20,204 nt of DNA from the NCBI GenBank assembly GCA_016286075.1, contig JAEERZ010000013.1, positions 1-20,204 on the forward strand, written 5' to 3'. Source of the DNA: Selenomonadaceae bacterium (GTDB lineage: Bacteria; Bacillota; Negativicutes; Selenomonadales; Selenomonadaceae). A model generated the notes under the pieces. The model had not been told where the DNA came from, searched no databases, and saw only the letters and a list, made by a program, of their open reading frames with translations. Every line of letters starts with the position of its first letter. Within the stretch, counting starts at the first letter, position 1. The position numbers and the translations under genes are program-made. Shown here piece after piece: positions 7,248 through 13,923 of the stretch.

Positions 7248-7805
7248 GTGAAAAAAGATATAGGCAGTGTGCTGGCATTGTACCCGACGCCGCTGGTAGT
7301 GGTCGGCGCGATGGTGGACGGCAAGGCGAACTGGCTCCTGGCCGGACATGTGGGCATCATCGGCCATGACCGCGTGATGGTCAGCATGGCGAAGCCCCAC
7401 TACACGAACAAGGGCGTGAAGGAAAACAAAGCATTTTCGCTGAACATCGTCACGGAGGAGCTGCTCCCGGCGGCCTCTTACGTCGGCAAGGTCAGCGGCG
7501 CGAAGGCGGACAAGTCCGGCGTGTTCGACTGCACCGCGGGCGAGACGGGAGCGCCGCTGCTTTCCGCGTCGCCGCTCACGATGGAATGCCGCGTCGTGGA
7601 CGTTTACGAGACGGAAGGCTTCGAGAGCTTCGTGGCGGAGATCGTTCACACCTTCGCCGACGAAAGCGTGCTGGGCGAGAACGGGAAGATCGATTACCGC
7701 GCGCTGAAGCCGATCCTCTTTGAAATGCCGACTTACGAATATTTGAAGACGGGCGACGTATTGGGGAAATGCCTCGATTTCGCCGCGCAATATGAAAAGA
7801 AATGA
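7248..7805 (+). CDS. Flavin reductase-like (split-barrel FMN-binding) protein
   Basis: A 185-residue protein starting at GTG 7248, with AGGAGGG 7 bases upstream. It has the flavin-reductase / flavoredoxin split-barrel pattern: LALYPTPLVVVGAMVDGKAN, then NWLLAGHVGIIGHDRVMVSM, with PHYTNKGVKENKAFSLNIVT as the flavin-site strand and helix, and a C-terminal KPILFEMPTYEYLKTGDVLG. Related proteins bind FMN and pass electrons from NAD(P)H or flavodoxin-like partners. With no signal peptide it is cytosolic and could supply reduced flavin to the system. The stop overlaps an out-of-use ATG; the next gene has its own ribosome site. Confidence 0.9.
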   Translation: MKKDIGSVLALYPTPLVVVGAMVDGKANWLLAGHVGIIGHDRVMVSMAKPHYTNKGVKENKAFSLNIVTEELLPAASYVGKVSGAKADKSGVFDCTAGETGAPLLSASPLTMECRVVDVYETEGFESFVAEIVHTFADESVLGENGKIDYRALKPILFEMPTYEYLKTGDVLGKCLDFAAQYEKK

Positions 7806-7816
7806 GGGAGGACACT

Positions 7817-8551
7817 ATGAAACAGTTCCAAAAAAAGATGGCGGCGCTGGTTTTGGGCGGCCTGATGGCCTTGGGCGCGACGGCGGCGGCGCATCCGGTT
7901 CGCACGCCGGAGGGAAATATGCCGATGGTCCATTGGGCGGTTGTGGAGTCCACGCCCGGCGATATGGCGAAGATGGGCGAAGTCGCGGCGCGCACCGTCG
8001 GCCCGACGGCGGCGAACGAAGCGGGAACCTACGCGCTTTACGGCGGCATCGACGCGGAAAACCCCGACGTGCTGCGGCTGATCGAGATTTACGAAAGCTA
8101 TGAGGCGTACCGCATCCACGCCAGCAGCGAAGGATTCCAGGCTTACCGCGCCGAGCGGTTTCCCATCCTGAAGAGCCTGAAAATCCTTGAGGCCAACGGC
8201 ATCGCATTGGAGCAAAAAGCGGAGGGCGTCGGCACGGTGGTCCTGATGCACCGCTATGAGGTGCGCCCGGAGCGGCTCGCCGAGTACCAGAAGCTGGCGG
8301 CGGCGGAAGCGGTCCGCGCCGTGCGGGACGACGCGGGCGTCATGGGCATGTTCGTGACGGCGGAGCACGACGCGCCGAATATCATCCACACGATGGAAAT
8401 TTATCGGGACGAGGCGGCCTATCAAAGCTATGTGGAGTCCGAAGCCTACGGCGAATATCTGCGGGGGCTTTCGTCGATGTTCACGGCGGCGCGGGAAATC
8501 ACGAACCGTCCGGCCCATATCGTTTTGAGCACGAAAGGCCTGCAGAAGTAA
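7817..8551 (+). CDS. Exported protein with two ABM (antibiotic biosynthesis monooxygenase-like) domains
   Basis: A 244-residue protein. ATG 7817 is chosen because GGGAGGA is well spaced and the protein then begins with a Sec signal (MKQFQKKMAALVLGGLMALG, then ATAAAHP). Two tandem ferredoxin-like ABM repeats follow. The first (about residues 33-130) includes YALYGGIDAENPDVLRLIEI and YESYEAYRIHASSEGFQAY. The second (about 140-240) includes LMHRYEVRPERLAEYQKLAA and MEIYRDEAAYQSYVESEAYG. ABM proteins act as cofactor-free oxygenases, heme-degrading enzymes or dimeric ligand binders; the tandem form mimics a dimer. Export of an ABM protein is uncommon. The activity is unknown, and oxygenation is doubtful in a likely anaerobe. 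Confidence 0.8.
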   Translation: MKQFQKKMAALVLGGLMALGATAAAHPVRTPEGNMPMVHWAVVESTPGDMAKMGEVAARTVGPTAANEAGTYALYGGIDAENPDVLRLIEIYESYEAYRIHASSEGFQAYRAERFPILKSLKILEANGIALEQKAEGVGTVVLMHRYEVRPERLAEYQKLAAAEAVRAVRDDAGVMGMFVTAEHDAPNIIHTMEIYRDEAAYQSYVESEAYGEYLRGLSSMFTAAREITNRPAHIVLSTKGLQK

Positions 8552-8568
8552 GAAACGGAGGGACAAGC

Positions 8569-9609
8569 ATGAAGGACATATCACGCCGCGATTTCATGAA
8601 GCTGGGCGGCATGATGGCGGTCGGCTCGATGCTGTCTCCGCTTTCCGGCATGGGCCGCGCGCTGGCGCAGGCGCCCGTCGTCGGCAGCGAGGACGTGACG
8701 AAGGGCGGCAAGGTCGGCTCGCGGGCGAAGGTGTATTTCACGAAGCACATTGACGCGCCGCATCTTTTGAAGCTGTACGGACGCATCAACGAGCACATTT
8801 ACGGCAAGGTCGCCATCAAGCTGCACACGGGCGAAGCCCACGGGCCGAACATCCTGCCCCGGGACATGGTGAAGGCGTTTCAGGCGGCCATACCGAACAG
8901 CGTCATCGTCGAGACAAACACGATGTACGTCGGCGACCGGGACACCACCGAGAAGCACCGCAAGACGCTGGAGATCAACGGCTGGACCTTCTGCCCGGTG
9001 GACATCATGGACGAGGAAGGCACGGTCATGCTGCCCGTGCGGAACTATTTACATCTCCCCGAAGTCTCGATGGGCTCCCATCTTCTGAATTACGATTCGA
9101 TGGTGGTATTGACCCATTTCAAGGGCCACGCCCGGGGCGGCTTCGGCGGCTCGCTGAAGAATATCGCCATCGGCTGCGCCGACGGGCAGATCGGGAAGCG
9201 CATGGTGCACGGCTTCCACAAATCCGACGCCCCCGGCGTCGACGACTGGGAGGGCAGCATGGCCAACGGCGCGCTCTTCATGGAAAACATGGCGGACAGC
9301 GGCAAGGCGACCTGCGACTTCTTCGGAAAGCGCATCGTCTTCATCAACGTGCTGCGCCGCATGAGCGTGGACTGCGACTGCGCAGGCGTGAAAGCCGCCG
9401 AACCGGTGATTCCCGACCTTGGCATCCTCGCCTCGACGGACATCCTCGCGGTGGACCAGGCGTCCTGCGATATGGTCTACGCTCGCCCCGAAAAGGAAAA
9501 ACACGATCTCGTGGAACGCATCGAGAGCCGCGACGGCCTCGCCCAGCTTGCCGCGATGCGAAGGCTCGGCATGGGCAATCCGCGATATGAGATCGTGCCG
9601 ATAGATTAG
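8569..9609 (+). CDS. Tat-exported DUF362 domain protein (paralogue 2)
   Basis: A 346-residue protein behind GGAGGG. The twin-arginine signal is MKDISRRDFMKLGGMMAVGS, ending near ALAQA. The mature sequence tracks the protein at 2743-3855 closely: KLHTGEAHGPNILPRDMVKA, KHRKTLEINGWTFCPVDIMD, LTHFKGHARGGFGGS, IAIGCADGQIGK, MSVDCDCAG and a matching C-terminus ending MGNPRYEIVPID. The conserved C residues (IGC, VDCDC) could ligate a metal or cluster. Two copies facing a shared regulatory region suggest variants for two substrates or partners. It is followed 11 bases later by tatA, which fits its export route. Confidence 0.87.
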   Translation: MKDISRRDFMKLGGMMAVGSMLSPLSGMGRALAQAPVVGSEDVTKGGKVGSRAKVYFTKHIDAPHLLKLYGRINEHIYGKVAIKLHTGEAHGPNILPRDMVKAFQAAIPNSVIVETNTMYVGDRDTTEKHRKTLEINGWTFCPVDIMDEEGTVMLPVRNYLHLPEVSMGSHLLNYDSMVVLTHFKGHARGGFGGSLKNIAIGCADGQIGKRMVHGFHKSDAPGVDDWEGSMANGALFMENMADSGKATCDFFGKRIVFINVLRRMSVDCDCAGVKAAEPVIPDLGILASTDILAVDQASCDMVYARPEKEKHDLVERIESRDGLAQLAAMRRLGMGNPRYEIVPID

Positions 9610-9620
9610 GAGGTCTTGCT

Positions 9621-9791
9621 ATGTTTGGATTGGGCGTGCCGGAGCTCGTTTTGATCCTCGTCATCGGTCTGGTGGTCTTCGGGCCGGGAAAGCTGCCGGA
9701 AATCGGGGCGGCTTTCGGAAAGAGCCTCAAGGAATTTCGGAAGGCCGGACGGGAAATAACGGAAGACATGACGGAAACGGCGCAAAAATAA
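9621..9791 (+). CDS. tatA: TatA, twin-arginine translocase pore subunit
   Basis: A 56-residue protein behind AGGAGG, 11 bases after the DUF362 gene. It begins MFGLGVPELVLILVIGLVVF, a single N-terminal transmembrane helix. The hallmark FGPGKLPEIG hinge follows, then the amphipathic helix AAFGKSLKEFRKAGREI and a short charged tail (TEDMTETAQK). TatA oligomers form the conduit for folded RR-signal proteins. No tatC or tatB gene is seen nearby, so it must work with a TatC encoded elsewhere. Its place among genes for four RR-signal proteins suggests extra export capacity expressed with its cargo. Confidence 0.93.
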   Translation: MFGLGVPELVLILVIGLVVFGPGKLPEIGAAFGKSLKEFRKAGREITEDMTETAQK

Positions 9792-9833
9792 CGAAAGAAT
9801 ATCATACGCGAGTTAGGTTTAGGAGGAAACAGC

Positions 9834-10265
9834 ATGAACACAAAGAAATGGACGGCGGCCGTATTGGCGGCGGGAATGTTTTTCACGACGAATTTCATGA
9901 CGATGGGAGTGGCGGAAATGGCGGAACAGCGGGAAGCGGTCAAGGTGGTACAAACGGCGGGACGCGACAGGCTCGGCGATTTCGCGCCGGACTTCGCGCG
10001 GTACAACGACGATATCCTCTTCGGCGAGGTCTGGTCGAAGAACGACGTGCTTTCCCTGCACGACCGCAGCATCGTGACGGTCTCGGCGCTGGTGGCGTCG
10101 GGCGTCATCGACAGCTCGCTGAAATACCATATCGAATCGGCAAAGAAGAACGGCGTCACGAAGGACGAGATGGTCGAGATCATCACCCAGCTGGGCTTCT
10201 ACGCGGGCTGGCCGAAGGCGTGGGCGGCTTTCAACATGGCAAAGGAAGTCTATACGGAGAAGTGA
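9834..10265 (+). CDS. Exported carboxymuconolactone decarboxylase-family protein
   Basis: A 143-residue protein behind AGGAGG with an N-terminal hydrophobic signal (KKWTAAVLAAGMFFTTNFMT, cleavage uncertain). The CMD core is clear: WSKNDVLSLHDRSIVTVSAL, LKYHIESAKKNGVTKDEM and VEIITQLGFYAGWPKAWAAF. It lacks the CxxC redox pair of AhpD, so it fits the decarboxylase-type branch rather than the peroxidase-reductase branch. CMD proteins convert muconolactone-type ring-fission products; this one would do so outside the cytoplasm, possibly with the exported cupin encoded upstream. A 42-base gap precedes it. The signal peptide is atypical, and an uncleaved anchor is possible. Confidence 0.85.
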   Translation: MNTKKWTAAVLAAGMFFTTNFMTMGVAEMAEQREAVKVVQTAGRDRLGDFAPDFARYNDDILFGEVWSKNDVLSLHDRSIVTVSALVASGVIDSSLKYHIESAKKNGVTKDEMVEIITQLGFYAGWPKAWAAFNMAKEVYTEK

Positions 10266-10285
10266 ACGGCATAAGCGGAAATAAG

Positions 10286-10316
10286 CTGAAATGAGGTGAC
10301 CGCATGAACCGGCGGG
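10286..10316 (+). repeat. 31-bp direct repeat, copy 2 (noncoding spacer to Tat start)
   Basis: This block matches 4916-4946 at 30 of 31 positions. In copy 1 the left part is the end of the cupin coding region (codons for K-L-K-stop). Here the same bases lie in the spacer after the CMD gene and serve only as leader, ahead of GAGGTG and MNRR. Confidence 0.85.
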
Positions 10317-10984
10317 AATTCTTGAAAATCAGCGGCATGGGCGCGATGACGCTCTTATTGAGCGGCTGCGGACTGGCCGCCGTCAGCAGGGACAAGAAAA
10401 GCGAGGCAAAGCCGCCCGTAAAGGGCGCGGTATCGGGAGGAAAGAAAATGAAGATTGTCGTCATCACATCGAGCCCCCATCCGAAAAACGAATCCACATC
10501 CATCTATTTGGCGGATCGTTTTACCGAGGGCGCGAAAAGCGCGGGGCATGAGATATTCACCTTCGATGCGGCCAACGAGGAAACGCATCCTTGCCGTGGC
10601 TGCGACAAGTGCGGCATGGACGGCCCCTGCATTTATCAGGACGCCATCGAGACGAAGCTGATGCCGAAAATGCTGGAGGCGGATATGCTGGTGCTGACAA
10701 CGCCGCTTTATTACTACGGCATGTCTGCGCAGCTCAAGATCGTCGTGGACCGCTTCTATTCCCGCACAGGCAAGCTGAACGGCAAGAAATCGGTACTGAT
10801 TGCCACGGCGTACAACAGCGCCGACTGGACCTTCCAAGCGCTGGCCGCCCATTACGATACGCTGGTACGCTATATGAACTGGACGGACGCGGGGCAGGTG
10901 CTGGGCGTCGGCTGCGGCTCACGCTCCCTCGTCGAGCGTTCCGAGTTTGGCGAGATGGCGCGGAAAATCGGCGCGTCGCTTTGA
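10304..10984 (+). CDS. Tat-lipoprotein NADPH-dependent FMN reductase / iron-sulfur flavoprotein-like
   Basis: A 226-residue protein. The leader MNRREFLKISGMGAMTLLLS joins a twin-arginine motif to a lipobox (LLSGC, Cys22), so it is probably exported folded and lipid-anchored. A linker (about 23-48) leads into a flavodoxin-like fold: MKIVVITSSPHPKNESTS (phosphate loop of FMN), CRGCDKCGMDGPC (cysteine cluster as in iron-sulfur flavoproteins) and TTPLYYYGMSAQLKIVVDRF. An intact GGGAGG (10435-10440), 7 bases before an in-frame ATG at 10448 (residue 49), lies exactly at the start of the fold. A second, cytosolic form may therefore be made. It likely carries FMN and moves electrons. Confidence 0.88.
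   Translation: MNRREFLKISGMGAMTLLLSGCGLAAVSRDKKSEAKPPVKGAVSGGKKMKIVVITSSPHPKNESTSIYLADRFTEGAKSAGHEIFTFDAANEETHPCRGCDKCGMDGPCIYQDAIETKLMPKMLEADMLVLTTPLYYYGMSAQLKIVVDRFYSRTGKLNGKKSVLIATAYNSADWTFQALAAHYDTLVRYMNWTDAGQVLGVGCGSRSLVERSEFGEMARKIGASL
10435..10450 (+). promoter_or_regulatory. Internal ribosome site and in-frame ATG inside the Tat-lipoprotein flavoprotein gene
   Basis: GGGAGG at 10435-10440 is followed after 7 bases by ATG at 10448-10450, in frame with the long protein. Initiation here would give a leaderless protein of 178 residues beginning MKIVVITSSP, the usual start of cytosolic FMN reductases. The site is at least as strong as that of the upstream start. Confidence 0.6.
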
Positions 10985-11001
10985 CACAGCGGAAACAGGA
11001 A

Positions 11002-11664
11002 ATGAAAAGGAACGTATTGGATGCAGCGCTGCTGGTCGTGCTGCTGCTTTTAATGAGCTTCTCTTTCATATCGAAGGCGCTGCATGAGGCGCTGGGGATT
11101 GCGATGGGCGCTCTTGTGCTCCTCCATCTCGCATGGAACAGCGGCTGGCTGTCTTCCCTTCCTCGCGGGCGTTGGAGCATCGGGCGGGTAATTCCGGCCA
11201 TCGTCAATCTTGCGCTGGCGGTATGCTTCCTGCTCTCTCTGATCAGCGGGCTTGCCATCGCAAATCAACTCTTCCACGGCGTTTTCGGCATGGCATGGCA
11301 GCGGAGCATTGTCGCCCATCAGGTGCACGTCACGTCCTCCTATGGACTGTTGATACTCACGGGACTTCATCTCGGCCTTCACATTTCAGGGCTGTGGCGG
11401 CGGTTTGCCCTTTGGACGAAATTGGACACGTCGTCCCGCCGCGTCCGAATCGGCCTCCATTTAGCAGCAATCCTGACAGCAGCCGTCGGCGTCTACGGCT
11501 CATTCCTCCATCGACTCGGGGATCGGCTGCTGATGAAGCACATCTTCGGCACGGCGGCGACGAAGCTGCCTTTTGCCGCATTTCTCGTTGTGCTGCTGGG
11601 AATCGTGGGGTTATATGCGGTAATCGGGCATCTGATCGGACGGACTGCAAAGAATCAAAAATGA
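11002..11664 (+). CDS. DUF4405 membrane protein (cytochrome b-like), copy 1
   Basis: A 220-residue integral membrane protein starting at ATG 11002 behind AGGA. About five hydrophobic segments are visible (near 8-24, 31-46, 62-86, 110-126 and 145-162), with another near 190-210. Histidines in or near helices (H28, H42, H106, H109, H123, H127) in LHEALG, LLHLAWN and HQVHVTSSYGLLILTGLHLG could bind b hemes. This matches the DUF4405 family, described as flavinylation-associated cytochromes that move electrons across the membrane to exported flavoproteins. It lies directly between a Tat-exported flavoprotein and a Sec-exported flavodoxin, which fits that role. No ApbE or FMN-binding domain partner is in the window. 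Confidence 0.82.
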   Translation: MKRNVLDAALLVVLLLLMSFSFISKALHEALGIAMGALVLLHLAWNSGWLSSLPRGRWSIGRVIPAIVNLALAVCFLLSLISGLAIANQLFHGVFGMAWQRSIVAHQVHVTSSYGLLILTGLHLGLHISGLWRRFALWTKLDTSSRRVRIGLHLAAILTAAVGVYGSFLHRLGDRLLMKHIFGTAATKLPFAAFLVVLLGIVGLYAVIGHLIGRTAKNQK

Positions 11665-11687
11665 TGCGAAAAAGGAGCATGGACATT

Positions 11688-12239
11688 ATGAAGATGAAAC
11701 ACAAGATGATAACCTTAGCCGCGGTTTTCCTCGCGTCGGTTTGCTCGTTCGGTTTCGGCGGACGGGTCGAGGCGGCGGGCGGAAAAATCCTCGTCGCGTA
11801 TTTCTCCTATCAGGGGCACACGGCAGACGTAGCGCGGGAGATTGCCGCACAGACCGGCGGCGACCTTTTCGAGATCAAGCCTGTGACGCCGTATCCCGGC
11901 TATGATGAGTGCCTCGACGTGGCGAAGGCAGAGAAGAACAACAACGCCCGTCCCGCGTTTGAGGGCAATGTGGAAAACATGGCGGATTACGACGTGGTTT
12001 TCGTCGGCTATCCAATCTGGTGGTACGACGCGCCGATGATCGTGCTGACGTTCCTCGAAAGCAACGACTTGTCCGGCAAGACGGTGATTCCCTTCGCCAC
12101 CAGCGGCGGCAGCCCGCTCTCGGACAGCCTCGACAGTGTCCGCGCCTCGGCGGCAGGAGCGACCATCGGCGACGGAATCCTGGCCAACGACGCCGGCGAC
12201 GTCGCGCCGTGGATTTCCGGCCTCGGCTACGCGAAATAA
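11688..12239 (+). CDS. Sec-exported flavodoxin, copy 1
   Basis: A 183-residue protein. ATG 11688 is preferred because AAGGAG lies 10 bases upstream; earlier ATGs (11661, 11679) are too close to it or before it. A signal peptide (MKHKMITLAAVFLASVCSFG, cleavage near VEAA) precedes a flavodoxin domain with the FMN phosphate loop FSYQGHTADVAREIA, the NNNARP motif, and VGYPIWWYDAPM, where aromatics would stack on the flavin. Flavodoxins are normally cytosolic, so an exported one is notable. It follows the DUF4405 gene by 23 bases, suggesting it receives electrons from that protein. It is a close paralogue of the protein at 17507-18049. It is the last gene before a strong hairpin. Confidence 0.9.
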   Translation: MKMKHKMITLAAVFLASVCSFGFGGRVEAAGGKILVAYFSYQGHTADVAREIAAQTGGDLFEIKPVTPYPGYDECLDVAKAEKNNNARPAFEGNVENMADYDVVFVGYPIWWYDAPMIVLTFLESNDLSGKTVIPFATSGGSPLSDSLDSVRASAAGATIGDGILANDAGDVAPWISGLGYAK

Positions 12240-12241
12240 GC

Positions 12242-12282
12242 AACAGTCTCCCCCACCCGTAAAACGGATGAGGGAGACTGTT
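12242..12282 (+). terminator. Terminator-like hairpin at the end of the operon
   Basis: AACAGTCTCCC (12242-12252) pairs perfectly with GGGAGACTGTT (12272-12282), and CCGT/ACGG can pair inside. It starts 3 bases after the flavodoxin stop. The T tract downstream is weak, so it may end transcription only partly or protect the mRNA 3' end. Confidence 0.6.
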
Positions 12283-12331
12283 CCTGCGGCTTACAATATT
12301 TGAAAACAATGCATTGAGGAGTTGATGGAAA

Positions 12332-13006
12332 ATGAAAAAATGGTTCACGATGATGGCTCTGGCGCTTTGCGCGCTGACATTGACGGCCTGCGGGGGCGGC
12401 GCGCCCGCAAAAAGTTCAGGTTCGTCCGCACCCGCGCCGAAGAGCGAGACACCGGCGAAGAAGGACGAGACGAAAACGGACGGAAAGCGTGCATTGGTGG
12501 TCTATTTCTCCCGTGCCGATGAAAACTACAACGTCGGTTACATCGAAAAGGGAAATACACGTATCCTCGCCGAGATGATTGCCGAGGCGACGGGCGCGGA
12601 CACCTTTGAGATCAAACCCGCGAAGCCGTACCCCAAGGAGTACACTCCGGCAACGGAACTCGCGAAGAAAGAAAAGAACGAAAACGCCCGTCCCGAAATC
12701 GTCGGCACGATGCCGGACGTCTCGAAGTACGACGTGATTTTCCTCGGCTACCCGATCTGGTGGGGGGACCTGCCGATGCCGTGCTATACGTTCTTTGACA
12801 AAGTGAAGCTCGAAGGCAAGACTGTCGCCCCCTTCTGCACCCACGAAGGCAGCGGACTCTCCGGCACCGACCGCTATATCGCCGATACAACGAAGGCAAA
12901 AGTGACCGGGGCGCTGGAGATGAAAGGCGCAACAGCGCAAAAGGAGCGCGAGAAGGCGAAAAAGGAAGTCACGGATTGGCTTAAAAACCTCGGATATGTG
13001 AAATAA
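12332..13006 (+). CDS. Lipoprotein flavodoxin, copy 1
   Basis: A 224-residue protein behind GAGGAG. The signal MKKWFTMMALALCALTLTAC has a lipobox (LTAC, Cys20), so it is lipid-anchored outside the cytoplasm. A low-complexity A/P/S/K linker (about 21-52) follows, then the flavodoxin domain: VVYFSRADENYNVGYIEKGN, an extended phosphate-loop region, then NENARPEIVGTMPD, FLGYPIWWGDLPM and FCTHEGSGLSGTD. It is a close paralogue of the protein at 15111-15734, with a longer linker. The gene lies after a hairpin and could have its own weak promoter, but none is clear. Confidence 0.9.
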   Translation: MKKWFTMMALALCALTLTACGGGAPAKSSGSSAPAPKSETPAKKDETKTDGKRALVVYFSRADENYNVGYIEKGNTRILAEMIAEATGADTFEIKPAKPYPKEYTPATELAKKEKNENARPEIVGTMPDVSKYDVIFLGYPIWWGDLPMPCYTFFDKVKLEGKTVAPFCTHEGSGLSGTDRYIADTTKAKVTGALEMKGATAQKEREKAKKEVTDWLKNLGYVK

Positions 13007-13029
13007 ATAATAGGAAACAGAGGGCGGAC

Positions 13030-13854
13030 ATGGACATGAAAAAGATATTGTACCTGACCGACTTGTATTATGAAGCAAAGGGCCGACGATATTACGAGGA
13101 AGATTTATACATTACCGGACGGCTCAAAGAACATTTCGACATAGCGATATGCCACCCAAAAAATTCCGAAGCCTTTGAGGAGGCGGTCGACCTAGTGGTG
13201 TTTCGGAATACCGGGGCGGTCAGCGGCTTCAAGGACATTTACGCGTCCTTCGTACAAAGGGTGCAAAAAAACAATCTCAAAACTTTTAACGATTTTACAG
13301 GAAAAGCCGATATGCGCGGCAAGCAATACCTGATCGACCTGACGCTGGCAGGGTATCCGGTAATTCCGACGATAGACGCGATAGAAAATTTAGGCCGCCT
13401 GCCGGAAACGGACGCTTACGTCATAAAGCCGAAAGACGGCGCGGATTCCATCGGCCTCGAATTTTTAACGGGCAGCGAACTCCGAAAAAGGAACCTGGAC
13501 GTCGGGAAATACCTGATACAGCCTGCGATTGATTTCCAATATGAGGTTTCCTTTTACTTCATCAACGAAAAGCCGGAATACGCCATGTACGCGCCGGACA
13601 AGTCGCAGCGCTGGAAGCTGGAGCCATACGAGGCGAGCCGCGAGGATCTCGCGTTTGCGGAAAAATTCATTCGATGGAACGACATCAAAAACGGGATCCA
13701 GCGGGTGGACGCCTGCCGGACGAGAGACGGCGAGCTCCTGCTTGTGGAACTGGAGGACCTGAACCCGTACTTGTCGATTCTCGAACTAGACGAAGCCACG
13801 CGAAACGCGTTTATCGGGGATATGACGGACGCGCTGCGGAAAATGACAGTATAA
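13030..13854 (+). CDS. ATP-grasp superfamily protein
   Basis: A 274-residue cytosolic protein. An N-terminal pre-ATP-grasp domain (MDMKKILYLTDLYYEAKGRR to about 85) precedes RGKQYLIDLTLAGYPVIPTI, then the ATP-binding strands YVIKPKDGADSIGLEF and KYLIQPAIDFQYEVSFYFIN. The metal-binding end is RDGELLLVELEDLNPYLSIL. This order is that of RimK / glutathione-synthetase-like ligases, which join a carboxylate to an amine through an acyl phosphate. It could ligate an amino acid or peptide, but the substrate is unknown. ATG 13036 is an alternative start. It follows the lipoprotein flavodoxin by 23 bases and ends at a strong terminator. Confidence 0.8.
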   Translation: MDMKKILYLTDLYYEAKGRRYYEEDLYITGRLKEHFDIAICHPKNSEAFEEAVDLVVFRNTGAVSGFKDIYASFVQRVQKNNLKTFNDFTGKADMRGKQYLIDLTLAGYPVIPTIDAIENLGRLPETDAYVIKPKDGADSIGLEFLTGSELRKRNLDVGKYLIQPAIDFQYEVSFYFINEKPEYAMYAPDKSQRWKLEPYEASREDLAFAEKFIRWNDIKNGIQRVDACRTRDGELLLVELEDLNPYLSILELDEATRNAFIGDMTDALRKMTV

Positions 13855-13863
13855 GGCATAATA

Positions 13864-13900
13864 AAGCCGTGAAGGGGAAAATCCTTCGCGGCTTAATATT
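13864..13900. terminator. Bidirectional rho-independent terminator
   Basis: A 12-bp stem with one G-T pair (13864-13875 with 13883-13894) is followed by AATATTTTT on the plus strand and by a T-rich stretch on the minus strand. It separates the ATP-grasp gene from the convergent HxlR gene. Confidence 0.85.
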
Positions 13901-13923
13901 TTTCGGTCGGGCGGCGTTCCTGT

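Noticed and set aside
7733..8584. Minus-strand reading frame of 283 codons opposite the ABM gene
   Set aside because: Shadow of the plus-strand ABM gene, with arginine- and histidine-rich low-information sequence.
10591..11001. N-terminal extension of the first DUF4405 gene to a 357-codon frame
   Set aside because: The extension overlaps the FMN reductase gene in another frame; ATG 11002 has a ribosome site and starts at the first membrane helix.
11133..11687. N-terminal extension of the first exported flavodoxin to 368 codons
   Set aside because: It overlaps the DUF4405 coding region; the signal peptide begins at 11688 behind AAGGAG.
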